Source of the DNA: Myxococcales bacterium
GTDB lineage: Bacteria > Myxococcota_A > Polyangia > Fen-1088
Assembly (NCBI GenBank): GCA_025350815.1
Contig: JANXXE010000069.1
Span: 1-56,103 of the forward strand
Direction of reading: 5' to 3'
Length of the DNA: 56,103 nucleotides
This document shows positions 1 through 6,940 of the stretch, one piece after another; the first letter of the stretch is position 1; every line of letters starts with the position of its first letter. The notes beneath the pieces were generated by a model, which was not told the DNA's origin, ran no database searches, and saw nothing but the letters and a program-made list of their open reading frames with translations. The position numbers were made by a program, and so were the translations under genes.

Positions 1-2332
1 TGTTGTCGTTCACGCACATGTTCAGGAATCGTTCCAGCCGCGCGCTCGAATGTTCGGGGCCCATACCTTCCATGCCGTGCGGCAACAGCATCACCAGGCC
101 ACTCACGCGTCGCCATTTGGCCTCGGACGAGACCAAAAACTGATCGATGATGACCTGCGCGGCGTTCACGAAGTCGCCGAACTGCGCCTCCCAGATGACC
201 AGGCCCTCGGGCATGTCCAGGCTGTAGCCGTATTCGAAACCCAGCACGCCCGCCTCGGACAGGGGGCTGTCCAGCACCTCGAAGGTCCCTTGCCCTGGGG
301 CAAGGTGCTCAAGCGACGTGTACTCGGCGCCATTTTGATTATCAATCAGGACGGCATGCCGGTGGCTGAAGGTCCCGCGGCGACAATCCTGCCCCGACAG
401 TCGCACGCGCACGCCCTCGGCAAGTAGGCTGCCGAACGCCAGGGCCTCGCCCATGCCCCAGTCCACGGGCTTGTGACCGGCCCCCATGGCCGCGCGGCGT
501 TCCAGCAGTTCCGTGATCTTCTCGTGTGGCGTGAAGCCCGCCGGCACGGCCGTCAAGGCCTGCGTCACCGTGGTGATCACGTCCGGATTGACGGCGGTGG
601 GCACTTCGCTGGCCGTCGACTCGCGCCCGCTGCGTACGCTCGACCACACGCCAGCCAGGGTGCTCGGCCGCGGCGGGGCCTGGAACTTCTTCGCCACTTC
701 AAGTGCTTCTTCCAGGGAATGCCGTTTGTCCGCAGCGATGGCTTCCGCGTCAGCGGCAACGACAGGGCGTTCACCGTTGTCCGTCTGTTCGAACGCCGCC
801 AGGTAGGCCATGCGCACCGATGCCTTCTTCGCAATGGCCCGGTACATCACCGGCTGCGTGTAGGCCGGCTCGTCACCTTCGTTGTGACCCAGCTTCCGGT
901 AACACCACACGTCGATGACCGCGTCGCGGTGGAAACGCTGGCGAAAGTCCAGCGCCAGATCCACGGCACAGGCGACGGCCTCGGGATCCTCACCGTTGAC
1001 GTGAAACAGGGGCACCTGAAGCATGCGCGCGACGTCCGTCGGGTAGGTCGTCGAATATGCGCTTTTGGGGCCGGTGGTGAAACCGATCTGGTTGTTGATG
1101 ACGATGTGAATGGTGCCGCCGACGGTGTAACCGCCCAGGCCTGACATGTTGAAGGCCTCGGCCACGATGCCCTGGCCGGCAAAGGCCGCATCGCCGTGAA
1201 TGGCCACCGGCAGGCCGCGGACGCGCCCCTTGTCGGCGATGCGGTCCTGTTTCGCGCGGACGCGCCCCTGCACGACCGGATTCACCCATTCCAGGTGACT
1301 GGGGTTGAAACCCAGTGAGATGTGGACCTTGCCGCCGGCGGTCACCCGATCACTCGAATAGCCCAGATGGTATTTGACGTCGCCGTCGCCTTCACCGGAC
1401 AGATCGGTGGCGCGATCCAGAAACTCCGCGAAGATCTCCGCCGCTGGCTTGCCCAGGGCGTTGGCCAGAACGTTCAGGCGGCCGCGGTGGGCCATGCCGA
1501 TCACGATCTCGGTCACGCCCTGTCGAGCCGCCCGTTCGATCAGTCTATCGATGAGGGGAATGACGCTTTCGGCCCCCTCCAGCGAGAAACGTTTCGCGCC
1601 GAGAAACTTTGTCTGCAGGAACAGCTCGAACACCTCGGCCTCGGTCACCTTGGCCAAAAGGTGCAGCTTTTCGCTGCGTGTGAATTTGATGCGGTTGCGC
1701 GTCGACTCCATCCGGTGCTGAAGCCAGATGCGCACCTCGACGTCGTGGATATGACCGAGCTCGATGCCCAGGTGTCGACAATAGGTCTCGTCGAGCTGGG
1801 CCAGGATGTCGCGCAGCCGTCCCGAATCCGCGCCCGCGATGTCCTCTGATGTGACCACGGTGTCGAGGTCGGCGTCGTTCATGCCGTAATTCTCGATGCG
1901 GATGCGGTCGTGACTTCGGTCCACCAGCCCCAGCGGATCCAGGTCAGCCGCCATGTGGCCAAGCTCCCGGTAGTCCTCGATTAGCTTGCGGACGCGCTTG
2001 CGACCTAGCGCCCGCTCGGCGGCCACTTTCGCGATATCGCTGGCGCTACCGGACACTGCCACCCGGGCTGCGGGCGCATGGCCATTGCCGCCGCCATGGC
2101 CGTTGGTCGCCTGAGGCGTGGCGGGAATCGGCGGCGCTCCTTCATCGTTTTCCAGGCGGACGAATGTTCGACGCCAGCCCTCGGTGACCGAGGTCGGATC
2201 CTGCCGGTAAGCCAGGTAAAGGTCTTCTACCCACGGCAGATTGGAGGGACTGACTTGCCAGCCGTCTTGCCAGCCGTCTTGCCAGCCGTCTTGGCCTGGT
2301 GACTCGCCGCTAGATGATTCGCCGGTAGACAT
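1..2332 (-). CDS. sucA: 2-oxoglutarate dehydrogenase E1 component (3' end outside window)
   Basis: This is the thiamine-diphosphate-dependent E1 subunit of the TCA-cycle 2-oxoglutarate dehydrogenase complex. The minus-strand frame is open from the ATG at 2332 to the window edge, giving about 777 of the usual ~930 residues. Recognisable stretches are the N-terminal WVEDLYLAYRQDPTSV segment that docks with E2, GMAHRGRLNVLAN, and HGDAAFAGQGIVAEAFNMSG with QIGFTTGP, which belong to the thiamine-diphosphate site region. A Gly/Asn/His-rich linker lies near residues 65-80, as is common in this family. The extreme N-terminus carries an in-frame DGWQ repeat. The E2 gene (sucB) would be expected beyond the left edge. 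The identification is firm; the choice of start is less certain because the repeat region is poorly conserved. Confidence 0.95.
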   Translation of the reverse strand, partial: MSTGESSSGESPGQDGWQDGWQDGWQVSPSNLPWVEDLYLAYRQDPTSVTEGWRRTFVRLENDEGAPPIPATPQATNGHGGGNGHAPAARVAVSGSASDIAKVAAERALGRKRVRKLIEDYRELGHMAADLDPLGLVDRSHDRIRIENYGMNDADLDTVVTSEDIAGADSGRLRDILAQLDETYCRHLGIELGHIHDVEVRIWLQHRMESTRNRIKFTRSEKLHLLAKVTEAEVFELFLQTKFLGAKRFSLEGAESVIPLIDRLIERAARQGVTEIVIGMAHRGRLNVLANALGKPAAEIFAEFLDRATDLSGEGDGDVKYHLGYSSDRVTAGGKVHISLGFNPSHLEWVNPVVQGRVRAKQDRIADKGRVRGLPVAIHGDAAFAGQGIVAEAFNMSGLGGYTVGGTIHIVINNQIGFTTGPKSAYSTTYPTDVARMLQVPLFHVNGEDPEAVACAVDLALDFRQRFHRDAVIDVWCYRKLGHNEGDEPAYTQPVMYRAIAKKASVRMAYLAAFEQTDNGERPVVAADAEAIAADKRHSLEEALEVAKKFQAPPRPSTLAGVWSSVRSGRESTASEVPTAVNPDVITTVTQALTAVPAGFTPHEKITELLERRAAMGAGHKPVDWGMGEALAFGSLLAEGVRVRLSGQDCRRGTFSHRHAVLIDNQNGAEYTSLEHLAPGQGTFEVLDSPLSEAGVLGFEYGYSLDMPEGLVIWEAQFGDFVNAAQVIIDQFLVSSEAKWRRVSGLVMLLPHGMEGMGPEHSSARLERFLNMCVNDN
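2251..2290. repeat. 12-nt tandem repeat, three copies, inside the 5' end of sucA
   Basis: The unit cttgccagccgt occurs three times head to tail and keeps the reading frame. In the SucA protein it gives about three copies of Gln-Asp-Gly-Trp around residues 14-26. It lies upstream of the conserved E1 N-terminal segment, so length change here should be tolerated. Confidence 0.85.
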
Positions 2333-2448
2333 GGAAAGCGCTGGGGTCCGCATTGTAGTCGACGGTGCCAAAAAGCGCGAAACAGTGCGCGCGAACTTGG
2401 CACAGGCGAACCAGCCGTGGCCCCCGCCGGTGGATCGGTTCGGGCTGG

Positions 2449-2772
2449 TTACTTCTTCGGGACCATCGTCGCCGCGATCAGCTTCTGGAACTTCTCTTTG
2501 CCGTCAATTGTCAGCTCGTACTTGCGGTCGGCGTCCTTGTGGCAGTCGTCGCACTCGAACTTCGTGCCGTTGGTCTTCGCCGCCTTGACCATGTCCTTCA
2601 TGACCTTCTTGGCGGCCTTCAGACCGCCTTCCTGGCACGCTTTGACGACCGGAGAATCGCCCTTCGTCGCGATGGTGCACTTGGCATCCCCCTCGGCAAA
2701 TCCGTTGCCCCCGACCAGCAGCAGGGCGCCCAAAATTCCAGTTAGCAGCGTTCCGCGAAGCATGTGAGCCAT
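2449..2772 (-). CDS. small secreted CxxCH (cytochrome-c-like) protein
   Basis: The product is 107 residues with a hydrophobic N-terminal export signal (about residues 5-26) and one haem-binding-type motif CDDCH at residues 74-78. Two further cysteines (C32, C46) frame a conserved block ending VVKAC..GG. The rest is Lys-rich and probably helical. The start at 2772 is preceded by AGGAGG at good spacing. A clear paralogue lies at 53599-53931 with the same Cys pattern and the same order of conserved residues. It may be a monohaem periplasmic electron carrier. Covalent haem attachment is inferred from the motif alone, and the four cysteines could instead bind metal or form disulfides. No named family was recognised. 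Confidence 0.75.
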   Translation of the reverse strand: MAHMLRGTLLTGILGALLLVGGNGFAEGDAKCTIATKGDSPVVKACQEGGLKAAKKVMKDMVKAAKTNGTKFECDDCHKDADRKYELTIDGKEKFQKLIAATMVPKK

Positions 2773-2941
2773 CGAATCCTCCTGGGGTGTTGCGGGCTAT
2801 TCTTCGCACAGGCGGCGCCCCAGCTCAACTGGCAGCGCCAAGACGAAGCCCCCTTTGGACGCGCGCCGTTCATGGTGCATTGACTTCGCATTTACCGTCG
2901 ATAACTTGACGCATACGCCTGCCGACAGCAGGCTGGGGGGC

Positions 2942-3169
2942 ATGAAGGAATCTGTCGTAAAACGCAGCGCCCAGGTGTCCCTTTCGTCCGCGGCGAAAGG
3001 CACCAAGGTCACCCCCGCCTCGGTCCGCCCGATCACCCACGAGGAGGTGGCCCTGCGCGCCTACCAATTGTTCGAGCAGAGCGATCGCCGGCCGGGCAAC
3101 GAAGTCGAAAACTGGCTCAGGGCAGAGGCCGAGCTGACCGGGCGCCGGTCCGCGACGACGCTGCATTAG
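2942..3169 (+). CDS. DUF2934 family protein
   Basis: This is a 75-residue protein. Its second half, ITHEEVALRAYQLFEQSD followed by an ENWLRAEAEL stretch, matches the DUF2934 pattern of a short helical domain with a conserved WLRAE-like motif. The function of the family is unknown. I chose the ATG at 2942 because a G-rich stretch (ggctggggggc) sits directly upstream; the frame extends further upstream to 2855 without family-like sequence. It stands alone between minus-strand genes. Confidence 0.7.
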   Translation: MKESVVKRSAQVSLSSAAKGTKVTPASVRPITHEEVALRAYQLFEQSDRRPGNEVENWLRAEAELTGRRSATTLH

Positions 3170-3190
3170 TCTTGCGGCAGCGCGCGGCCA

Positions 3191-4036
3191 CTAGCTTGTG
3201 CAAAGGCGCTGGTCTTTCATGATCTTGGTCAGGTCGCGAATCTTCTGCTTGGCGTCGTTCGCTCGCGCCGCTTTCGGGTAACGTTTGGCGAGATCCTGCA
3301 GCAAGACGCGGGCGTCGCTGCAAAACTTCAATTCCACAAACGATTCGCCCAGCAGCCACATCGCCTCGGGCACCTCGGGCGCCTTGGCGTAGCCGTCCAA
3401 GACCTTCTGGTATTCGGCTGCGGCCTGCGTGTGTTTTCCGTCGACAGCAAACGAGCGGCCGATTTGCAGCCCCGCCTCGGGCGCGCGCGGATCCTGCGGA
3501 AAGCGCTGCAGGAACGAGCGGAAGAATCGACGCGCGTCGTCGCGCATCCCGCCAGCCAGGCGGCTTTGCGCCTCCTTCCACAGGGCGTCCTTGTCCTCGG
3601 GCATGGACGGCGCCACCCGGTCAACGATCTTCTGCTGGCCTTGTTCGAGAGCCGCCAGTCGGCCATCCAGGCGCGTGCCGTCCTCGCCCAGGCGCTTTTG
3701 GAGCTGCTCCAGTAAGTGCGCCGCCTCTTCGATCTTGCCGGTCAGAAGCGCGATATCGGTTTCGCTTTTTGCCACCCGGGCGCCCACGTCGGCGGAATTT
3801 CTGGTCAGCAGCGCCGTCGCCTGGTCCAGCACTTTGCGCAGCCGCGCCAGCTGCTGGGTCGCCTCGACGTCGCGCGTTTCGATGACCTCGACGCGTTCGC
3901 GCAGCTTCGCGACGTCGCCCTGGATCCTCTCGCCTTCGCCCGCCGTTACGCAGGAGCCCAGCGCCAGTGCGACCAGCGTGGTCGCAACGCGAAAACCCCG
4001 CAGCAGGGCGGCCGTCGCACGCCCGTTCACTGCCAT
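3191..4036 (-). CDS. cpoB: CpoB/YbgF-like coiled-coil and TPR lipoprotein
   Basis: The 281-residue product begins with a hydrophobic signal and a lipobox-like ALGSC, so it is probably a lipoprotein. A long predicted coiled coil (about residues 38-145, rich in heptad Leu/Ala and Arg/Glu) is followed by C-terminal TPR repeats (about 150-275) with the YbgF-type spacing AAEYQKVLDGYAKAPEVPEA. Members of this family act in the periplasm at the interface of the Tol-Pal machine and cell-wall synthesis. Its first codons overlap the end of the Pal-like gene at 4027-4791 by 10 nt, which supports a joint role. No tolQ, tolR, tolA or tolB lies nearby, so the unit is a detached pal-cpoB pair. As an alternative it could be a generic TPR lipoprotein. 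Confidence 0.75.
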   Translation of the reverse strand: MAVNGRATAALLRGFRVATTLVALALGSCVTAGEGERIQGDVAKLRERVEVIETRDVEATQQLARLRKVLDQATALLTRNSADVGARVAKSETDIALLTGKIEEAAHLLEQLQKRLGEDGTRLDGRLAALEQGQQKIVDRVAPSMPEDKDALWKEAQSRLAGGMRDDARRFFRSFLQRFPQDPRAPEAGLQIGRSFAVDGKHTQAAAEYQKVLDGYAKAPEVPEAMWLLGESFVELKFCSDARVLLQDLAKRYPKAARANDAKQKIRDLTKIMKDQRLCTS

Positions 4037-4791
4037 TCGGAGTCGACGCGGCGATCTTTGGCCCAGCTGGCTTCGTCGGTGCCGATGGCGTCAAGAGAGC
4101 CGCGCGGCACCACCTTGAGGCGACCGGCGTCGATACCCGAGCGCTGCAAGTATTCTTTGACGGCCTGGGCCCGTCGGTCTCCGAGGGCCAGGTTGTATTC
4201 AACCGTACCGCGGGGATCGGCCCGACCGATCAGCCCCGCCGGCCGCGGGCTTTTCTTCAAGCACTCGCCGTTCGTTGCGATTTGGGCGGTCGCCTCAGCC
4301 GACAGCGAAGATTCATTGAAGCCGAAATAGACGGTTCCCAGGGGGCAGGGCGGCCCGGCCACCGGCTGCTTCTTCGATGACACGCACAGGCCGTTCACGC
4401 AGTCCTGGTCCTGCGCACAGTCGTCGTCCTTGAAACACTGGGGCTTGGCGCACTGACCCTTCAGACATCGAAGGCCCGAAGGACATTCGCCGTCGTTGGC
4501 GCACGGCCGGCATCGGTTGGCGATGCATTCTTCCCCGGCTGCGCACTGGGTCTTGTTGCGGCAGAAGCCGGCGATGGGTGAACATTTTCCTGCCTCGCAG
4601 GAAAAGCCTTCCTTGCAATCAGAGGTCTGGCGGCACTGCGCGCACTTGCGATTGACGCAAAATTCGGGCGGCCGGCAATCCTTGTCGGTCTCGCACGAGG
4701 GATAGTCCGGCCTGCAACCCGCGAACGCCAGGGCAACGCCCGTCAGGAAAAGCGCCAGAAAAATTGAACGGTCATCTGTTCCCGTGCGCAT
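4027..4791 (-). CDS. Pal-like OmpA-family lipoprotein with Cys-rich N-terminal region
   Basis: This 254-residue protein has a signal peptide with lipobox AFAGC. A cysteine-rich region (about residues 27-140) follows, with repeated CxxxxxC...C..GxC spacing such as CKEGFSCEAGKC. The C-terminal OmpA-like domain runs from about 150 to 254. That domain carries VYFGFNESSL and the peptidoglycan-binding segment NLALGDRRAQAVKEYL with conserved Asp and Arg. Pal proteins anchor the outer membrane to peptidoglycan. The disulfide-rich spacer between lipid anchor and OmpA domain is not part of standard Pal and is the odd feature. The gene is upstream of and overlaps the cpoB-like gene. Confidence 0.85.
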   Translation of the reverse strand: MRTGTDDRSIFLALFLTGVALAFAGCRPDYPSCETDKDCRPPEFCVNRKCAQCRQTSDCKEGFSCEAGKCSPIAGFCRNKTQCAAGEECIANRCRPCANDGECPSGLRCLKGQCAKPQCFKDDDCAQDQDCVNGLCVSSKKQPVAGPPCPLGTVYFGFNESSLSAEATAQIATNGECLKKSPRPAGLIGRADPRGTVEYNLALGDRRAQAVKEYLQRSGIDAGRLKVVPRGSLDAIGTDEASWAKDRRVDSEWQ

Positions 4792-4916
4792 GTAGTACCT
4801 CTTCGAGCGGGCCCACCCTATGAAACCCCGTCCGGGCTGTCAACCGTCGCCATATCCTGCAATCTCTTCGCTCCCGCGTCGAGGTCCGTTCGTGTTACTG
4901 GGAGACCACCCGCCAG

Positions 4917-5546
4917 ATGGATAGGTTGCTCGATCATCTGCACAGTTTGTCGCCGCATGCGGTGTACGCCACCGTGACGGGCGTCTTGCTGCTGTGCGGG
5001 CTTGGCCTGCCGGTGCCCGAGGACGTGGCCCTGATTTCGGCGGGATATGTGGCGCACCTGGGCGTGGTGTCCGTGCACAAGGTCTTCGTCGCCAGCCTGG
5101 TGGCCGTGCTGGCGGGTGACACCCTGGCCTTTTGCCTCGGTCGTCTGTTTGGTCGCCGCATCCTGCAGGCAAGCCTTCCGCGTCGGATCTTCCCGCCGCG
5201 CAAGCAACTGCGCGTGCGCGCCTACTTCCGCAAGTACGGCAGCAAGGTGATCTTCATCGGCCGCTTTTTGCCCGGTCTGCGCTTCTCGATCTTCTTCTCG
5301 GCGGGGACACTGCACGTGCGGACGGCCGTCTTTCTCGTATACGACTCGCTGGCGGCCCTGGTGTCCGTGCCGGTGCTGGTCTACCTGGCCTGGGGCTTCG
5401 GCGAAGACATTGATCATGTCCTGCGGTGGGCGCGGCGCTCCGAATACGGAATCGCGTTGCTGGTGGTGCTGGCCGTTCCGGTGATCTTGTTCAAGGCTCG
5501 CAAGCACCGGCGGCGGCGGCTGGCGGCACAGCCCCAGTCGCTTTAG
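4917..5546 (+). CDS. DedA family membrane protein (SNARE-associated/VTT domain)
   Basis: The product has 209 residues with several transmembrane segments and the DedA signatures: an N-terminal GLPVPEDVALISAGY, then FFRKYG-like YFRKYGSKVIFIGRF and LPGLRFSIFFSAGT. Family members are inner-membrane proteins linked to membrane-potential homeostasis and, in some cases, flipping of polyprenyl phosphate or phospholipids. The C-terminus is short and basic. Its stop codon overlaps the convergent stop codon of the next gene by 3 nt. Confidence 0.9.
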   Translation: MDRLLDHLHSLSPHAVYATVTGVLLLCGLGLPVPEDVALISAGYVAHLGVVSVHKVFVASLVAVLAGDTLAFCLGRLFGRRILQASLPRRIFPPRKQLRVRAYFRKYGSKVIFIGRFLPGLRFSIFFSAGTLHVRTAVFLVYDSLAALVSVPVLVYLAWGFGEDIDHVLRWARRSEYGIALLVVLAVPVILFKARKHRRRRLAAQPQSL

Positions 5547-6142
5547 GGAAACCGGACCTGGACACCGGCGCCAACGTCCAGCTCGATTCGGAACCAGCGC
5601 TTGAACCCGATGGTCTCCCCGAACTGCAGGAAGAAGCCGACGTTGCGAATGACGTCGTACATGAAGCCATTCGAGTTGCGAATGCCGAAGTCGCTGTCGG
5701 CAATGCCGATCTGGTGCTGGGGCGTACTGTCGAACAGCATCTGGATCGTCGTATAGAACTTCGTGGCTGAATCCTGATCGATCCAGACACGCAGGCCGGG
5801 CGCCAGGGCGAACTGGTGAACGTCCGTCACTGGTTGTCCGCCCACGCCGTAACGTACGTCGGTGATCAGATCGATGCGCGAACTCAGCCCGAAGGACAGC
5901 TGGAAATCCAGGAAGAAGGGCACCTTGTTGGTGCACACCCGCTTGTCGGCCTTGCCCGAGCTGTCGCCGCAGTCTTTGTTCTCCTGGTAGGGAACAATGA
6001 CGCTGTAGCCGATACCGGGCATCACCGAGATACCGGTTTGGTGGCGGTGGTCAAGCGCCTGGGCAGAGGCCACTTGTGGCGCGACAGCCAGACCAGAAAG
6101 AATCATACTCACCCCGGTAAGGACGCGCGCTGTTAAGGACAT
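5543..6142 (-). CDS. predicted outer-membrane beta-barrel protein, family not recognised
   Basis: This 199-residue protein has a Sec signal peptide ending near AVAPQVASAQA. The rest has alternating hydrophobic and polar strands and ends in Phe-Pro with an aromatic-rich C-terminal part (DVGAGVQVRFP), as in small outer-membrane barrels. The ATG at 6142 is the first start giving the signal peptide; the frame runs open upstream to 6580 but antisense to another gene. It is divergent from the DUF4159 gene with only 18 bp between the start codons. No function is assigned. Confidence 0.6.
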   Translation of the reverse strand: MSLTARVLTGVSMILSGLAVAPQVASAQALDHRHQTGISVMPGIGYSVIVPYQENKDCGDSSGKADKRVCTNKVPFFLDFQLSFGLSSRIDLITDVRYGVGGQPVTDVHQFALAPGLRVWIDQDSATKFYTTIQMLFDSTPQHQIGIADSDFGIRNSNGFMYDVIRNVGFFLQFGETIGFKRWFRIELDVGAGVQVRFP

Positions 6143-6160
6143 GATGGGTGCGAGTATCGG

Positions 6161-6940
6161 ATGAGGACGAGATATTTTCCACACGGGTTTTCGCGTCGGC
6201 GGGCCCTTATCGCCGGGGCCGCCACCGTGGTCGCCTGGCCCGGCCGGACCTGGTCGATGGGCGACCGGGCGAAAATCCGATTCGGGCATCTGAACTTGCC
6301 CGATCTGCCCAACCCGCGCCCGACCGCCCTGCGGCGCCTCGCCTGGGAGCTTGAGCGCCGCACCAGTCTCGTGACGGTGCCCGAGGCCATCGATCTGCGC
6401 GCCACGGACGCCGATCTCTTTCGCTACCCACTGCTGGTCCTCGCCGGTGATCGATCCTTCGCGCAGCCGCCCGAGGCCGACGCCCTGCGCCTGCGGCGAT
6501 TCTTGACCTACGGCGGCTTTCTGCTGATTGATTCGGCCGAAGGGCGCGCCGGCGGCGGTTTCGACGAGTCCGTCCGGCACCTGCTGGCGCGCGTGTTGCC
6601 CGGGGATCTACCGGCGCGTGTTCCCGACGATCACGTTCTGTGGAAGTCGTTTTACGTCCTGCGTGGGGCGGCCGGTCGCCTGGTCGCGGCACCGTACCTG
6701 GAAGCGGTCGAGCGCGATCGGCGACTCGCCGTTGTCTACACACAGAACGATCTTCTGGGGGCGTTGGCCCGCGACGGTTTCGGGCGCTGGGAACATGACG
6801 TCATACCCGGCGGCGAAGCGCAGCGCGAGCAGTCCTTTCGCTTTGCCGTGAACATCGTGATGTACGCCCTGTGCCTGGATTACAAGACCGAGCAGGCCCA
6901 CATCGATTTCATCTTGCGCACCCGCAGGTCGCGCCCGTGA
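6161..6940 (+). CDS. DUF4159 domain protein with Tat signal
   Basis: The 259-residue product starts with a twin-arginine signal (SRRRALIAGAATVVAWP). The remainder resembles DUF4159: an FGHLNLPDLPNPRPTALRRL opening, then YPLLVLAGDRSF, a GGFLLIDSAEGR block, and NDLLGALARDGFGRW near the C-terminus. DUF4159 has a glutamine-amidotransferase-like fold of unknown activity. It usually occurs beside VWA/MoxR gene clusters, and here it overlaps the downstream VWA gene by GTGA. A role in assembly or checking of an envelope complex is only a guess from context. Confidence 0.8.
   Translation: MRTRYFPHGFSRRRALIAGAATVVAWPGRTWSMGDRAKIRFGHLNLPDLPNPRPTALRRLAWELERRTSLVTVPEAIDLRATDADLFRYPLLVLAGDRSFAQPPEADALRLRRFLTYGGFLLIDSAEGRAGGGFDESVRHLLARVLPGDLPARVPDDHVLWKSFYVLRGAAGRLVAAPYLEAVERDRRLAVVYTQNDLLGALARDGFGRWEHDVIPGGEAQREQSFRFAVNIVMYALCLDYKTEQAHIDFILRTRRSRP

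Noticed and set aside
50-1849. Open frames on the plus strand opposite sucA
   Set aside because: They are antisense to a clear 2-oxoglutarate dehydrogenase sequence; high GC keeps shadow frames open.
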